Part shown: one piece after another, positions 1-6,991 of the stretch
Layout of the letters: each line of letters starts with the position of its first letter
Numbering within the stretch: the stretch's first letter is position 1
Assembly: GCA_948500755.1 (NCBI GenBank)
Contig: CAOOYH010000020.1
Span: 1-11,982 of the forward strand
Length of the DNA: 11,982 nt
Source of the DNA: an uncultured Lactobacillus sp.
GTDB taxonomy: Bacteria > Bacillota > Bacilli > Lactobacillales > Lactobacillaceae
Direction: 5' to 3'
Notes under the pieces: generated by a model
What the model saw: only the letters and a program-made list of their open reading frames with translations
The model's database searches: none
What the model was told of the DNA's origin: nothing
Translations under genes and position numbers: made by a program

Positions 1-111
1 GATGGACTTTTTTATTTTTCAAAAGTGTTCAACTTAATTTTACAATCGGCCAATATATTATAACAATAAATGTCACACTAACAATACAATGATTTTTTAA
101 TAACTACAATT

Positions 112-140
112 AAAAAAGATCGGAAATTAATCCGATCTTT
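112..140 (-). terminator. Rho-independent terminator of xfp
   Basis: A perfect 10-bp inverted repeat (AAAGATCGGA at 115-124, TCCGATCTTT at 131-140) encloses a 6-base loop. On the minus strand the hairpin is followed by a run of six T. It starts 15 bases after the phosphoketolase stop codon, where a terminator is expected. The 111 bases to its left hold no gene or site I can recognise. Confidence 0.85.
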
Positions 141-154
141 AAAAAATAATATAT

Positions 155-2560
155 TTATTTTAAGCCATTCCATTGCCATTCAGTAACTTCAGGCATATCT
201 TTACCGTTATCACGGATATATTGATGGTGTTTAGCAAGCAAGCTATCCATTTCATCAATGAAATCCGCATTCTTTTCATTTAGCTCAGGAATACTTTCTA
301 CTACATCTTTTGCTAAGTCATAGCGATCCATGTGGTTTAAGACACGCATATCAAAAGGAGTAGTAATGTCACCATTTTCTTCATAGCCATGAATATGAAC
401 ATTATCTTTACCACGGCCGCGATCAAACCAAATTGATTTCATCATTGGCTTAAATCCATGCCATGCAAAGATAACTGGTGTACCTTTAGGGAAAAGACGG
501 TTGAATTCTTCATTACTGATTGCATTTGGATTCTTTTCTGGGGACATTAACTTCATGACATCAATCACATTAATATAGCGAATCTTTAAGTCTGGAAATT
601 TCTTATGAAGTAAGTCAATAGCAGCTAAAGATTCAATTGTTGGTTCAGTACCAGTTGAAGCAAAAACAACATCTGGCTTAGCGCCCTTATCAGTTGATGC
701 CCAGTCAACATAACCAAGACCCTTATCAACCAATTTTTTAGCTTCTTCAATTGAGAACCACTGAGGACGAGGTTGTTTAGAAGTTACTAACACATTGATG
801 CATTCACGATCTCTAAATGCCTTATCAGATACAGCAAGAAGTGAATTAGTATCTGCCGGCAAGTATTCGTGAATTAAATCAGGACGATTCTTTTCATACA
901 AATGAGTCAACATACCGGGATCTTGGTGAGTATAACCATTGTGGTCTTGCTGGAAAACAGTTGAAGTATCAACTAAGTTTAAGGATGGATAATCATGTCT
1001 CCAAGCTTGTTCTTTAGCTTTTCTCAACCATTTCATATGTTGAGTAAGCATTGAATCAACTACACGACCAAATGCTTCATAAGTAGCAAAGAATCCGTGA
1101 CGACCAGTTAATACATATCCTTCAAGCCAACCTTCATCTTGGTGTTCTGACAATTGTGAGTCAATTACACGACCCTCGTGAGCCAAGTTTTCATCGTTTG
1201 GAGTATGAATATTTTCCATCCATTGACGTTTTTGATTATCTAAAAGTTGGAACAAACGATTAGACTTAGTTTCATCTGGACCAAAACCGCGGAAATTAGT
1301 TGGGTTCAAGTCAGACATCTTATCTAAATATTTTGCCCATTCAGCCATATCTTGTTTTTCAACAGAGCCAGGTTTATCAAATTTAATTGCAAAGTCGCGG
1401 TAATCAGGCATATTTAAGACTTTTGGATCAATACCACCATTGGTTACTGGATTCATAGCCATTCTTTGGTTGCCTGATAAGGTATTTTCCTTAACAATAT
1501 CTTTTGGTGAGCCATCTTCATTGAATAATTCTTCTGGCTTATAGCTTTCCATCCAATCAGTAAGCATTTCTTTATGAGTCATGTCATCTTGAGCAACAGG
1601 AATTGGAATTTGGTGAGCACGGAAACTATTTTCAATTGGATTGCCATCTAGATCAAATTTTGGACCCGTCCAACCCTTAGGTACTCTAAAGACAATCATT
1701 GGCCACTTCACTAAGGAATCATCGTTGTTTTCGCGCGCATGCTTTTGAATAGCCTTAATCTCTTCAACAACTTCGTCCATTGTCTTTGCCATTTCTTGGT
1801 GAACTTCCATATGGTCTTTATAACCATTAAATTCGCCGTCTTTATATGCAGAAACAAAATATGGCTTCCAACCCATTCCTTCAAAGTACTTAGTTAAGTC
1901 TTCATCACTCATTCTAGAAACGATAGTTGGATTAGAAATCTTAAAGCCATTAATTTGTAAGATAGGAATAACTGCACCATCTTTAATTGGATTAATGAAC
2001 TTACTTGAAAACCAAGAAGTAGCAAGTGGACCAGTTTCTGATTCACCATCACCAATTTCAACTGCTGCAATTACGTCTGGATTATCTAAAATTGCACCAA
2101 CACCGTGGGACAGTGAATATCCTAATTCTCCACCTTCATGGATGGATCCAGGAGTTTCTGGAGCAGCATGAGAAGCAACTCCACCTGGAAAACTAAATTG
2201 CTTAAATAACTTAGCCATTCCCTTTTCATCTTGAGTAATTTCTGGATAGCGTTCAGTATAAGAACCATCTAAATATGAGTTCGATACCATTACTTGACCA
2301 CCGTGACCAGAACCTTCAATGTAGAACATGTTTAAATCATATTTCTTAATTGCACGATTTAAATGTGCATAAATAAAGTTCTGTGGCACAATTGTACCCC
2401 AGTGACCAATTGGCTTAGGTTTTACATCTTCTGCCTTTAATTCTCTTTTAAGTAAAGGATTATTCATTAAAAATAATTGTCCCACTGATAAGTAGTTAGC
2501 TGCACGCCAGTATGCGTCAACACTCTTTAAGTATTCTTGAGAATCGTAATTTACTGCCAT
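155..2560 (-). CDS. xfp: Xylulose-5-phosphate/fructose-6-phosphate phosphoketolase
   Basis: This cytoplasmic, thiamine-diphosphate-dependent enzyme splits xylulose 5-phosphate, and in many homologues fructose 6-phosphate, with inorganic phosphate into acetyl-phosphate and an aldose phosphate. The 801 residues match the usual full length of about 790-825. Visible family signatures are GHWGTIVPQ (52-60), GHGG (85-88), EGGELGY (142-148) and the cofactor-binding GDGESETGPL (170-179). A GRHGFFATYEAF segment and a QDHNGYTHQDPG segment lie in the C-terminal half. The ATG is preceded by AAGGAG at good spacing. The gene stands alone with its own promoter and terminator. Its role fits the ribose-salvage genes upstream, since ribose 5-phosphate reaches it through isomerase and epimerase. 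Sequence alone does not settle the substrate preference. I see no truncation or missing signature. Confidence 0.97.
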   Translation of the reverse strand: MAVNYDSQEYLKSVDAYWRAANYLSVGQLFLMNNPLLKRELKAEDVKPKPIGHWGTIVPQNFIYAHLNRAIKKYDLNMFYIEGSGHGGQVMVSNSYLDGSYTERYPEITQDEKGMAKLFKQFSFPGGVASHAAPETPGSIHEGGELGYSLSHGVGAILDNPDVIAAVEIGDGESETGPLATSWFSSKFINPIKDGAVIPILQINGFKISNPTIVSRMSDEDLTKYFEGMGWKPYFVSAYKDGEFNGYKDHMEVHQEMAKTMDEVVEEIKAIQKHARENNDDSLVKWPMIVFRVPKGWTGPKFDLDGNPIENSFRAHQIPIPVAQDDMTHKEMLTDWMESYKPEELFNEDGSPKDIVKENTLSGNQRMAMNPVTNGGIDPKVLNMPDYRDFAIKFDKPGSVEKQDMAEWAKYLDKMSDLNPTNFRGFGPDETKSNRLFQLLDNQKRQWMENIHTPNDENLAHEGRVIDSQLSEHQDEGWLEGYVLTGRHGFFATYEAFGRVVDSMLTQHMKWLRKAKEQAWRHDYPSLNLVDTSTVFQQDHNGYTHQDPGMLTHLYEKNRPDLIHEYLPADTNSLLAVSDKAFRDRECINVLVTSKQPRPQWFSIEEAKKLVDKGLGYVDWASTDKGAKPDVVFASTGTEPTIESLAAIDLLHKKFPDLKIRYINVIDVMKLMSPEKNPNAISNEEFNRLFPKGTPVIFAWHGFKPMMKSIWFDRGRGKDNVHIHGYEENGDITTPFDMRVLNHMDRYDLAKDVVESIPELNEKNADFIDEMDSLLAKHHQYIRDNGKDMPEVTEWQWNGLK

Positions 2561-2605
2561 AGCTATATCTCCTTGAAATAGTTTTCATTTCCTTATTACA
2601 GTAAT

Positions 2606-2634
2606 ATCATATAGTATCAAATGCAGAAATTCAA
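2606..2634 (-). promoter_or_regulatory. Sigma-A-type promoter of xfp
   Basis: On the minus strand TTGAAT (2629-2634) and TATGAT (2606-2611) are separated by exactly 17 bases, which gives a near-consensus vegetative promoter. It lies about 45 bases upstream of the phosphoketolase ATG and implies a leader of roughly 40 bases containing AAGGAG. Confidence 0.75.
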
Positions 2635-2666
2635 CTTTTAAGAACATTGGGACGGTCCAATTATAA

Positions 2667-3298
2667 TTACTTACTTTTCATATTTTCCTCCTCAAGTACT
2701 TCCCGAATCTTAATATTCTTTTTAAAATATTTTCGATACTGGGGATCAAGCTTATTATCTGTGATCAAAATATCAGCTTGCTTGTAATCCATGAACTTAT
2801 ACGGCGAAGATCTATCTTCTTTAAATTTATATTCTTCTGCCAGTAAAATAACTGTTTTGGTTCGATTAACTACTTCTCTTTCAATTTGTGCATCAGAGTG
2901 ATTAACTACAAAAACTCCATTTTTATTAACCGATGATGTCCCAATTACGGCAATATCAAATTCATATTTATCTATTTCTTTTAAACTATTTAAAGAAGAT
3001 GTATAGTGATTCTCTTTGTTTAGATAACCGCCTAATAAGATGACATTAGGCAAGTTATCCATCATTAAGGCATCCGCATTATCAATCGAATTTTTGTCAT
3101 CACTGTTGCATTTAATCCGTTAAGATAGCGACATAACTGCGAAATAGTCGTTGAAGCATTCAAATATATTAGCTTATCAGCTGTTAAATATTTTGCCGTC
3201 ATCTTAGCTATTTTGTTCTTTATGGGCGACAAAACATGGACGCGAGAATTATAATCTGGCACTGTCCCCGGTTGACGATAGTTTGCAATTTGATTAAG
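2667..3298 (-). pseudogene. DeoR-family sugar regulator remnant (no HTH, frameshifted)
   Basis: This is the C-terminal effector-binding half of a DeoR/GlpR-type repressor. DeoR-like segments in order are KNKIAKMTAKYL, YLNASTTISQL (the sugar-phosphate-pocket region), VILLGGYLNKE, FDIAVIGTSSVNKNG and SDAQIEREVVNRTKTVILLAEEYK. The reading switches frame at a five-T run (3091-3095, plus strand). Joining VMT to NSIDNADALMMDNLPNVI across that run restores the family pattern. Family members are about 250 residues with an N-terminal helix-turn-helix of about 60. Here the open frame starts after a stop codon at 3299-3301, so the DNA-binding domain is absent. The loss point lies about 10 bases from the 49-bp terminator repeat. 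No convincing promoter precedes it. I infer a dead regulator, perhaps once controlling sugar-phosphate or phosphoketolase genes. The downstream frame begins with two ATG codons and could still give a fragment, but without a DNA-binding domain. Confidence 0.85.
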
Positions 3299-3309
3299 CT
3301 ACTCGTCTC

Positions 3310-3358
3310 ATACAAAAAGCCATTGTTTCTCTCATCCCCCCGAGAAAAACAATGGCTT
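3310..3358 (-). terminator. Terminator hairpin, left copy of a 49-bp direct repeat
   Basis: The sequence is identical over 49 bases to 6210-6258. The outer arms AAGCCATTGTTT and AAACAATGGCTT pair perfectly. In minus-strand RNA the stem extends by UUCUC/GAGAG, with one G-U pair, to an 8-base loop containing six G, and T5 follows. On the plus strand that G-U position becomes a C-A mismatch, so the hairpin suits minus-strand transcription better, although eight T also follow on the plus side. It lies about 50 bases downstream of the ABC-transporter stop codon and immediately upstream of the truncated DeoR remnant. Confidence 0.85.
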
Positions 3359-3409
3359 TTTTTTATCAACGTAAACCTAATTATACTAAAATTCAAATTT
3401 TCTTTACTA

Positions 3410-4993
3410 TCAATTCAAATTAATAACTTGATTAAATTTTCTTTTTTCTTCTAAACTGACTGCATGTTCAATTTCTATTATTGTTTGTGGCAAGCTTTGA
3501 AGTAGTAAAAATATTTCCTTATTACTCTTTTCATCTAAACCCGAAAGTCCCTCATCAACTAATAATATTTCCTTTTCACTTAATAGAGCTCGTGCAAGTT
3601 CTACTTTTCTTTTTTCACCACCCGAGAGAGCTAATCCCTTTTCTCCAATTAGCATTTCTAAATGTGCTTTATCTGCTAAATAATCTAATTTAACTGCCTT
3701 TAATATGTTAATGAGTCTATCCAAAGATATGTCTTTTCCTAGAGTTAAGTTAAAACGTAGTGTATCTGCAAATATATAAGTATCTTGACCAATAACACCA
3801 AAATTATCTAAAAAATTATTTTTTTCCAAAGTTTTATCTATTATAATTTTCCCATTAATCAGGGGTGTTTCATTAAGAAGCGTTTTTATTAAGGTTGACT
3901 TACCAATACCAGATCTGCCGGTAATCAATACTTTGTCACCCTTCGAAATTTTAAAATTGACATCTTGTAAAAGGATATGGCCCGAATAGCCTAAAGCACA
4001 ATGCTTAAATACAATTTTTTGCTTTTCAGGTAGTGAAGAAAATTCCAAATTACTAAATTTTTTATTTGGTGTACTTTTTAATACTGATTTTTTAAACAAA
4101 GGATTAACTGAAGTTAATTGGTTAACTAATCCAACTATTGAAATTATTGGACTAGTTAATCGATCTGAGGCCAAAAAAAGAGAAATTAAGCCTCCAACTA
4201 AAATCTGTCCATTAACAACAAAATAGGTTCCTACACTTAAAGAAATTACCATAGAGACAGAATAGGATATTTGTGCAAGAAAATCAGAAGTATTACGTCT
4301 AAAATTCATTAAAAAGTACTTCTTTTCTTCTATGGCTAAAGCGTTTTGAACAAGTAATTTGATTTTTTCAATACTATTTGCATGTCTAATTGTTTCGAAA
4401 CCACGTACAGCATCATTTACTTTCAAGTTATATGCTTCATAACTTATATTCCAATCTTCAGTACCTGCTTGAACCCAATTACGAGTTATTCGCGGAATAG
4501 TTGCTGGAATTAAGCCACAGATTAAGAAAGCCAATGCAGCAATGCCATTAATACTAAAAATATAAATTAACGAAACTATAGTCTGTTCAATACAATATAT
4601 CAGCATAATAATCGCATCAATAAATTGACTTTCAATTTGCTTAACATTAACATTAATAAAATTTAAAGTATTAGTTATCTTTTTTTCTTCTGGATCAGCA
4701 ATAAAATTATTGTAAGCTGTTGATCGTAATGATATATTACTAGCTTTTTTTATTTTTCCCCAAAAAAACTGCCATAAATAAAAGTTAAAATTTAAAAATA
4801 GCATTAAACAAAGATATAGTAATAAAATTTTAGGAATATTATCAAAGTGCTTCTGTGACAGAGTATCGGTAACTCTACCAATAATATAAGGAGAAATAAT
4901 ACCATCTAAAGCTGTAAATGCACTTGTTAATACGGTTACTAAAAATAAAGCTTTATTTTCAGTAACCAACTTTTTAAAGAAAGATCTCATCAT
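3410..4993 (-). CDS. ABC exporter half-transporter linked to LanC-like gene (LanT-like)
   Basis: This is a fused membrane plus ATPase half-transporter of the exporter type, expected to act as a dimer in the cell membrane. I chose the ATG at 4993 (527 residues) because GGGAG lies 8 bases upstream; an earlier in-frame ATG at 5008 has no such site. From this start, about six membrane segments occupy roughly residues 15-290. The ATPase follows with Walker A GRSGIGKST (359-367), Q-loop Gln403, signature LSGGE (456-460), Walker B ILLVDE with Glu481, and switch His510. All catalytic motifs are intact. The protein ends soon after the switch histidine, so the usual C-terminal tail is short. There is no C39 peptidase domain. 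Its start overlaps the end of the LanC-like gene by 20 bases, suggesting coupled translation and peptide export, as with LanT partners. The substrate is unknown, and a drug or lipid exporter is possible. Confidence 0.88.
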   Translation of the reverse strand: MMRSFFKKLVTENKALFLVTVLTSAFTALDGIISPYIIGRVTDTLSQKHFDNIPKILLLYLCLMLFLNFNFYLWQFFWGKIKKASNISLRSTAYNNFIADPEEKKITNTLNFINVNVKQIESQFIDAIIMLIYCIEQTIVSLIYIFSINGIAALAFLICGLIPATIPRITRNWVQAGTEDWNISYEAYNLKVNDAVRGFETIRHANSIEKIKLLVQNALAIEEKKYFLMNFRRNTSDFLAQISYSVSMVISLSVGTYFVVNGQILVGGLISLFLASDRLTSPIISIVGLVNQLTSVNPLFKKSVLKSTPNKKFSNLEFSSLPEKQKIVFKHCALGYSGHILLQDVNFKISKGDKVLITGRSGIGKSTLIKTLLNETPLINGKIIIDKTLEKNNFLDNFGVIGQDTYIFADTLRFNLTLGKDISLDRLINILKAVKLDYLADKAHLEMLIGEKGLALSGGEKRKVELARALLSEKEILLVDEGLSGLDEKSNKEIFLLLQSLPQTIIEIEHAVSLEEKRKFNQVINLN

Positions 4994-6085
4994 TTGTTTT
5001 TCTCCCATTAATTGAAGAGATCAAACCATATAGAATTCCCAATGTACCTGTTCCTAGATCATCTGAAATAAAAGTTTGTCCATCTGAAGGCCAACCCAAA
5101 TGTTGTTTTGAATTCACATAACTATAATATATATGTTTAATATAATATAATTTGAGTTTTTTATAGGCTGAATTAGGGATAGGTTTAAGATTATATAATA
5201 TATTATCAATCGTTAACAATATTCCTGCAGTTCCATTATTTACACCATAATTATATGTAAAAGGTAAATTTAGAGAATCAATATATTTCTCCATTAAATT
5301 CCAATCTACTTTTCCAACTACCTGATAATATTTTGATAGGACATAAATTAAACCAGCAGATCCATTCATTAAATATGGCGATCTAATATTTTTCCATTTT
5401 TTTATATTATACGAAATACCCGTAAAGCTTTTATCGTTCTTATATCTCTCCACATAATTTTTTATTATAACTTTAACGCTATTCAAATAGTGTTTTTCTT
5501 TTGTTGCCTTATATTGTTCTAAAAATACTATTGCGACTCCTAAATCTCCATATTCTAAGCCTTCATCCGTTGTTTTTCCAATATCTTTTTCCAGATTGGA
5601 AAGTATTGTATTGATTTGGGCTATAAAATCAGGATATCCTTTTTTCTACTTATTTGTTGTAAGAGCCAAGCAATGCCAACATATCCATTACATAAAGAAA
5701 AATTTTTATCCGGCAATTCTTTTTTAGTAATAATATTGTGCCTAATTCTCCATACATCAGTGAGCAATCTGAAACTTCGTTTACATAGGGAGTACATTTT
5801 AAGAAATCAGACAATTGTGAAAAATTATTTATATATTGCGCCATAATGTTCGACTTCAAGTCAGAGATATCTTGCTTTGAAATATCTTTTAAATCTTTGC
5901 TATAGTCAATTAAATCAGAGTTATCTAAAAATATAGATAAATTAGTTGACTTCTTTAATTTATTACCCTTTGAAAGATAATGTATATTAAAAGCCGCTCC
6001 AACTTTGACCTGAGTCAGCAATAAGATTATCCTTAATTTCATGTTCTTTTTCTCTTACAGTTTCTAAAACATCTTTGATACTCAT
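4974..6085 (-). pseudogene. LanC-like cyclase with three frame breaks
   Basis: Joining three frames gives about 370 residues, a typical LanC length, ending in the 20-base overlap with the ABC gene. It shows the toroid repeat pattern of lanthionine cyclases: LMYGELGTI, SLCNGYVGIAWLL, LEYGDLGVAI, SPYLMNGSAGLIYVL, NNGTAGILL and DDLGTGTLGILYGL. The Cys and Cys-His zinc ligands of NisC-type enzymes are absent (MNG and NNG instead). Zinc-less cyclase domains occur in class III LanKC enzymes, and the SPYL..GSAG and DLGTGTLG segments resemble those best. No lyase or kinase domain is present upstream. The ATG at 6085 follows AAAGGA and a strong promoter. Frame breaks lie at 5989-5992 (GGC TTT TAA), 5720-5725 and 5640-5645 (plus-strand T6 runs). 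The first needs +1 and the other two -1. It is either a decayed gene or a recoded one. Confidence 0.7.
5987..6085 (-). CDS. 32-codon ORF, first segment of the LanC-like gene or a peptide
   Basis: This frame begins MSIKDVLETV, ends DSGQSWSGF and stops at TAA (5987-5989). It has its own strong promoter and an AAAGGA ribosome site 8 to 9 bases from the ATG, so it should be translated. The charged N-terminal part and Ser-rich end recall a lanthipeptide leader and core, and class III precursors use Ser-x-x-Ser motifs (S-G-Q-S here). It has no Cys, so it could not form a lanthionine ring. The sequence runs naturally into the LanC-like frame after a one-base shift (SGF then NIHYLSKG), which favours it being that gene's N-terminus. 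I cannot decide between these readings. Confidence 0.35.
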   Translation of the reverse strand: MSIKDVLETVREKEHEIKDNLIADSGQSWSGF

Positions 6086-6153
6086 AAATATCATCCTTTC
6101 AAAATTTATATTTATTAAGTAAATTCTAATGTATATTTAAAATTTATACGTAA

Positions 6154-6182
6154 ATTTTATTATCTAGCATTTACAATGTCAA
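6154..6182 (-). promoter_or_regulatory. Strong sigma-A-type promoter of the LanC-like/ABC unit
   Basis: On the minus strand a perfect TTGACA (6177-6182) is followed after 17 bases by TAAAAT (6154-6159), one base from consensus. The predicted leader is about 60 bases and very AT-rich, leading to AAAGGA and the ATG at 6085. This is the best -35 in the window, and it shows that the island carries its own transcription start. Confidence 0.8.
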
Positions 6183-6209
6183 TATATTTTTAATCAAAAT
6201 ATAATTTTT

Positions 6210-6258
6210 ATACAAAAAGCCATTGTTTCTCTCATCCCCCCGAGAAAAACAATGGCTT
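6210..6258 (-). terminator. Terminator of the rih-gntR operon, right copy of the 49-bp repeat
   Basis: This hairpin starts 4 bases after the gntR stop codon, which is its natural position as that operon's terminator. It is identical to 3310-3358 but its flanks differ on both sides. On the minus strand the stem is followed by T5 and further AT-rich sequence. It also separates the operon from the island promoter, whose -35 begins about 28 bases downstream. Confidence 0.88.
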
Positions 6259-6262
6259 ATTT

Positions 6263-6991
6263 TTATTCTTGACTTAAGTTAACAAAAGTATTGTACTTCA
6301 TGTATTTATAATGAATTCTCATATTTGAAACTTCAAATGGAGTTCCATCATCTAAAAAGAAAATACCTTCCATTACACCTACAGGTTTATTAGGTGCCAG
6401 CATCAGTTTAGATTGATCTTCTAAAGTTGATGGCTCAACTGTAATTGTTAAGAATGAACGTGTTACAGTTTTATTTTGTGTATCTTCTAAGTAGTTAAAG
6501 AGCGATCCTTTAAGAATATCCGGATTTAATTCTGGAGTAATCTTAATAGGAATAAATCCTGTTTCAATTAAAAATGGTTGATCATCTAACAAACGAAGCC
6601 GTTTTATTTGATAAACAAAATCTGAATCTTTTAAAAACAAGTCCTGTCTCAAATCTTCGTCGGCCTTAATTACTTGATAGTCTAACAGCTCAATACTTTG
6701 CTTCTTACCGGGAACACTAAAGGAATCAGTAATACCTAAATTTGATCCCTCATACTTAAAAAGCGCTTGATTTTTCAAATAGAGCGGATTAATAAATGTT
6801 CCGCTACCTCTTTTTTTAAAAACTATCCCCTGCTGAGCAAGCAAACCTAAAGCGCGTTTCATCGATGAACGACTTACATGATAATAGTCGCTTAGGCTTC
6901 GCTCATCAGGCAAACGCATATCTTCATATTCATTATTAAGTATTTTTTGTTTAATATCGCGCATTACTGAGCGATAGACTAAATCAGTCAT
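6263..6991 (-). CDS. GntR/HutC-family transcription regulator
   Basis: This is a cytoplasmic one-component repressor or activator of 242 residues, the normal size for the HutC subfamily. A winged helix-turn-helix fills about residues 5-68, with LPDERSLSDYYHVSRSSMKRAL and GIVFKKRGSGTF as the recognition helix and wing. A UTRA effector domain follows at about 90-235, with ending features such as PVGVMEGIFFLDDGTPFEVSNM. The ATG overlaps the nucleoside hydrolase stop codon (TAATG) behind GGGAG, so the two are translated together. The context suggests a ligand from nucleoside or ribose metabolism and control of its own operon, possibly also rbsK-rpiA. Ligand and operator cannot be read from the sequence. 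Confidence 0.93.
   Translation of the reverse strand: MTDLVYRSVMRDIKQKILNNEYEDMRLPDERSLSDYYHVSRSSMKRALGLLAQQGIVFKKRGSGTFINPLYLKNQALFKYEGSNLGITDSFSVPGKKQSIELLDYQVIKADEDLRQDLFLKDSDFVYQIKRLRLLDDQPFLIETGFIPIKITPELNPDILKGSLFNYLEDTQNKTVTRSFLTITVEPSTLEDQSKLMLAPNKPVGVMEGIFFLDDGTPFEVSNMRIHYKYMKYNTFVNLSQE

Larger units (their letters stand above)
3310..6258. other. AT-rich island bounded by 49-bp direct repeats
   Basis: Two identical 49-bp repeats (3310-3358 and 6210-6258) enclose a self-contained minus-strand unit of promoter, LanC-like gene and ABC transporter. The repeats are offset by exactly 2900 bp, so recombination between them would remove 2900 bp and leave one terminator. The interior is visibly poorer in G and C than the flanks: 5101-5160 has 9 G/C in 60, against 24 in 60 at 7321-7380 in the nucleoside hydrolase. 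No transposase, integrase or inverted terminal repeats are visible. I infer acquisition by recombination or transfer. Mechanism and direction are not proven. Confidence 0.55.

Noticed and set aside
3091..3095. Programmed -1 frameshift in the DeoR remnant
   Set aside because: The frame reads ACA AAA ATT, which is not a tandem slippery heptamer because the P-site codon cannot re-pair. With the DNA-binding domain also missing, decay is the better explanation.
3359..3409. Promoter for the DeoR remnant at TATAAT (3380-3385, minus strand)
   Set aside because: No acceptable -35 lies at 16-19 bases, and the terminator hairpin follows directly, so any transcript would stop before the remnant.
3236..3693. 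Plus-strand open frames across the terminator and the ABC gene
   Set aside because: They lie opposite better-supported genes, have low-complexity hydrophobic translations caused by AT-rich antisense sequence, and lack good ribosome sites.
3091..5725. Homopolymer sequencing errors as the sole cause of the frame breaks
   Set aside because: Equally long or longer A/T runs inside intact genes are in frame (a run of seven in rpiA near 8700, one of seven in gntR near 6815), and the first LanC break is in the opposite direction. A local error cannot be excluded without reads.
5616..5846. Plus-strand 76-codon open frame opposite the LanC-like gene
   Set aside because: The minus strand encodes recognisable LanC repeats here. 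The plus-strand translation resembles nothing and is probably antisense chance.
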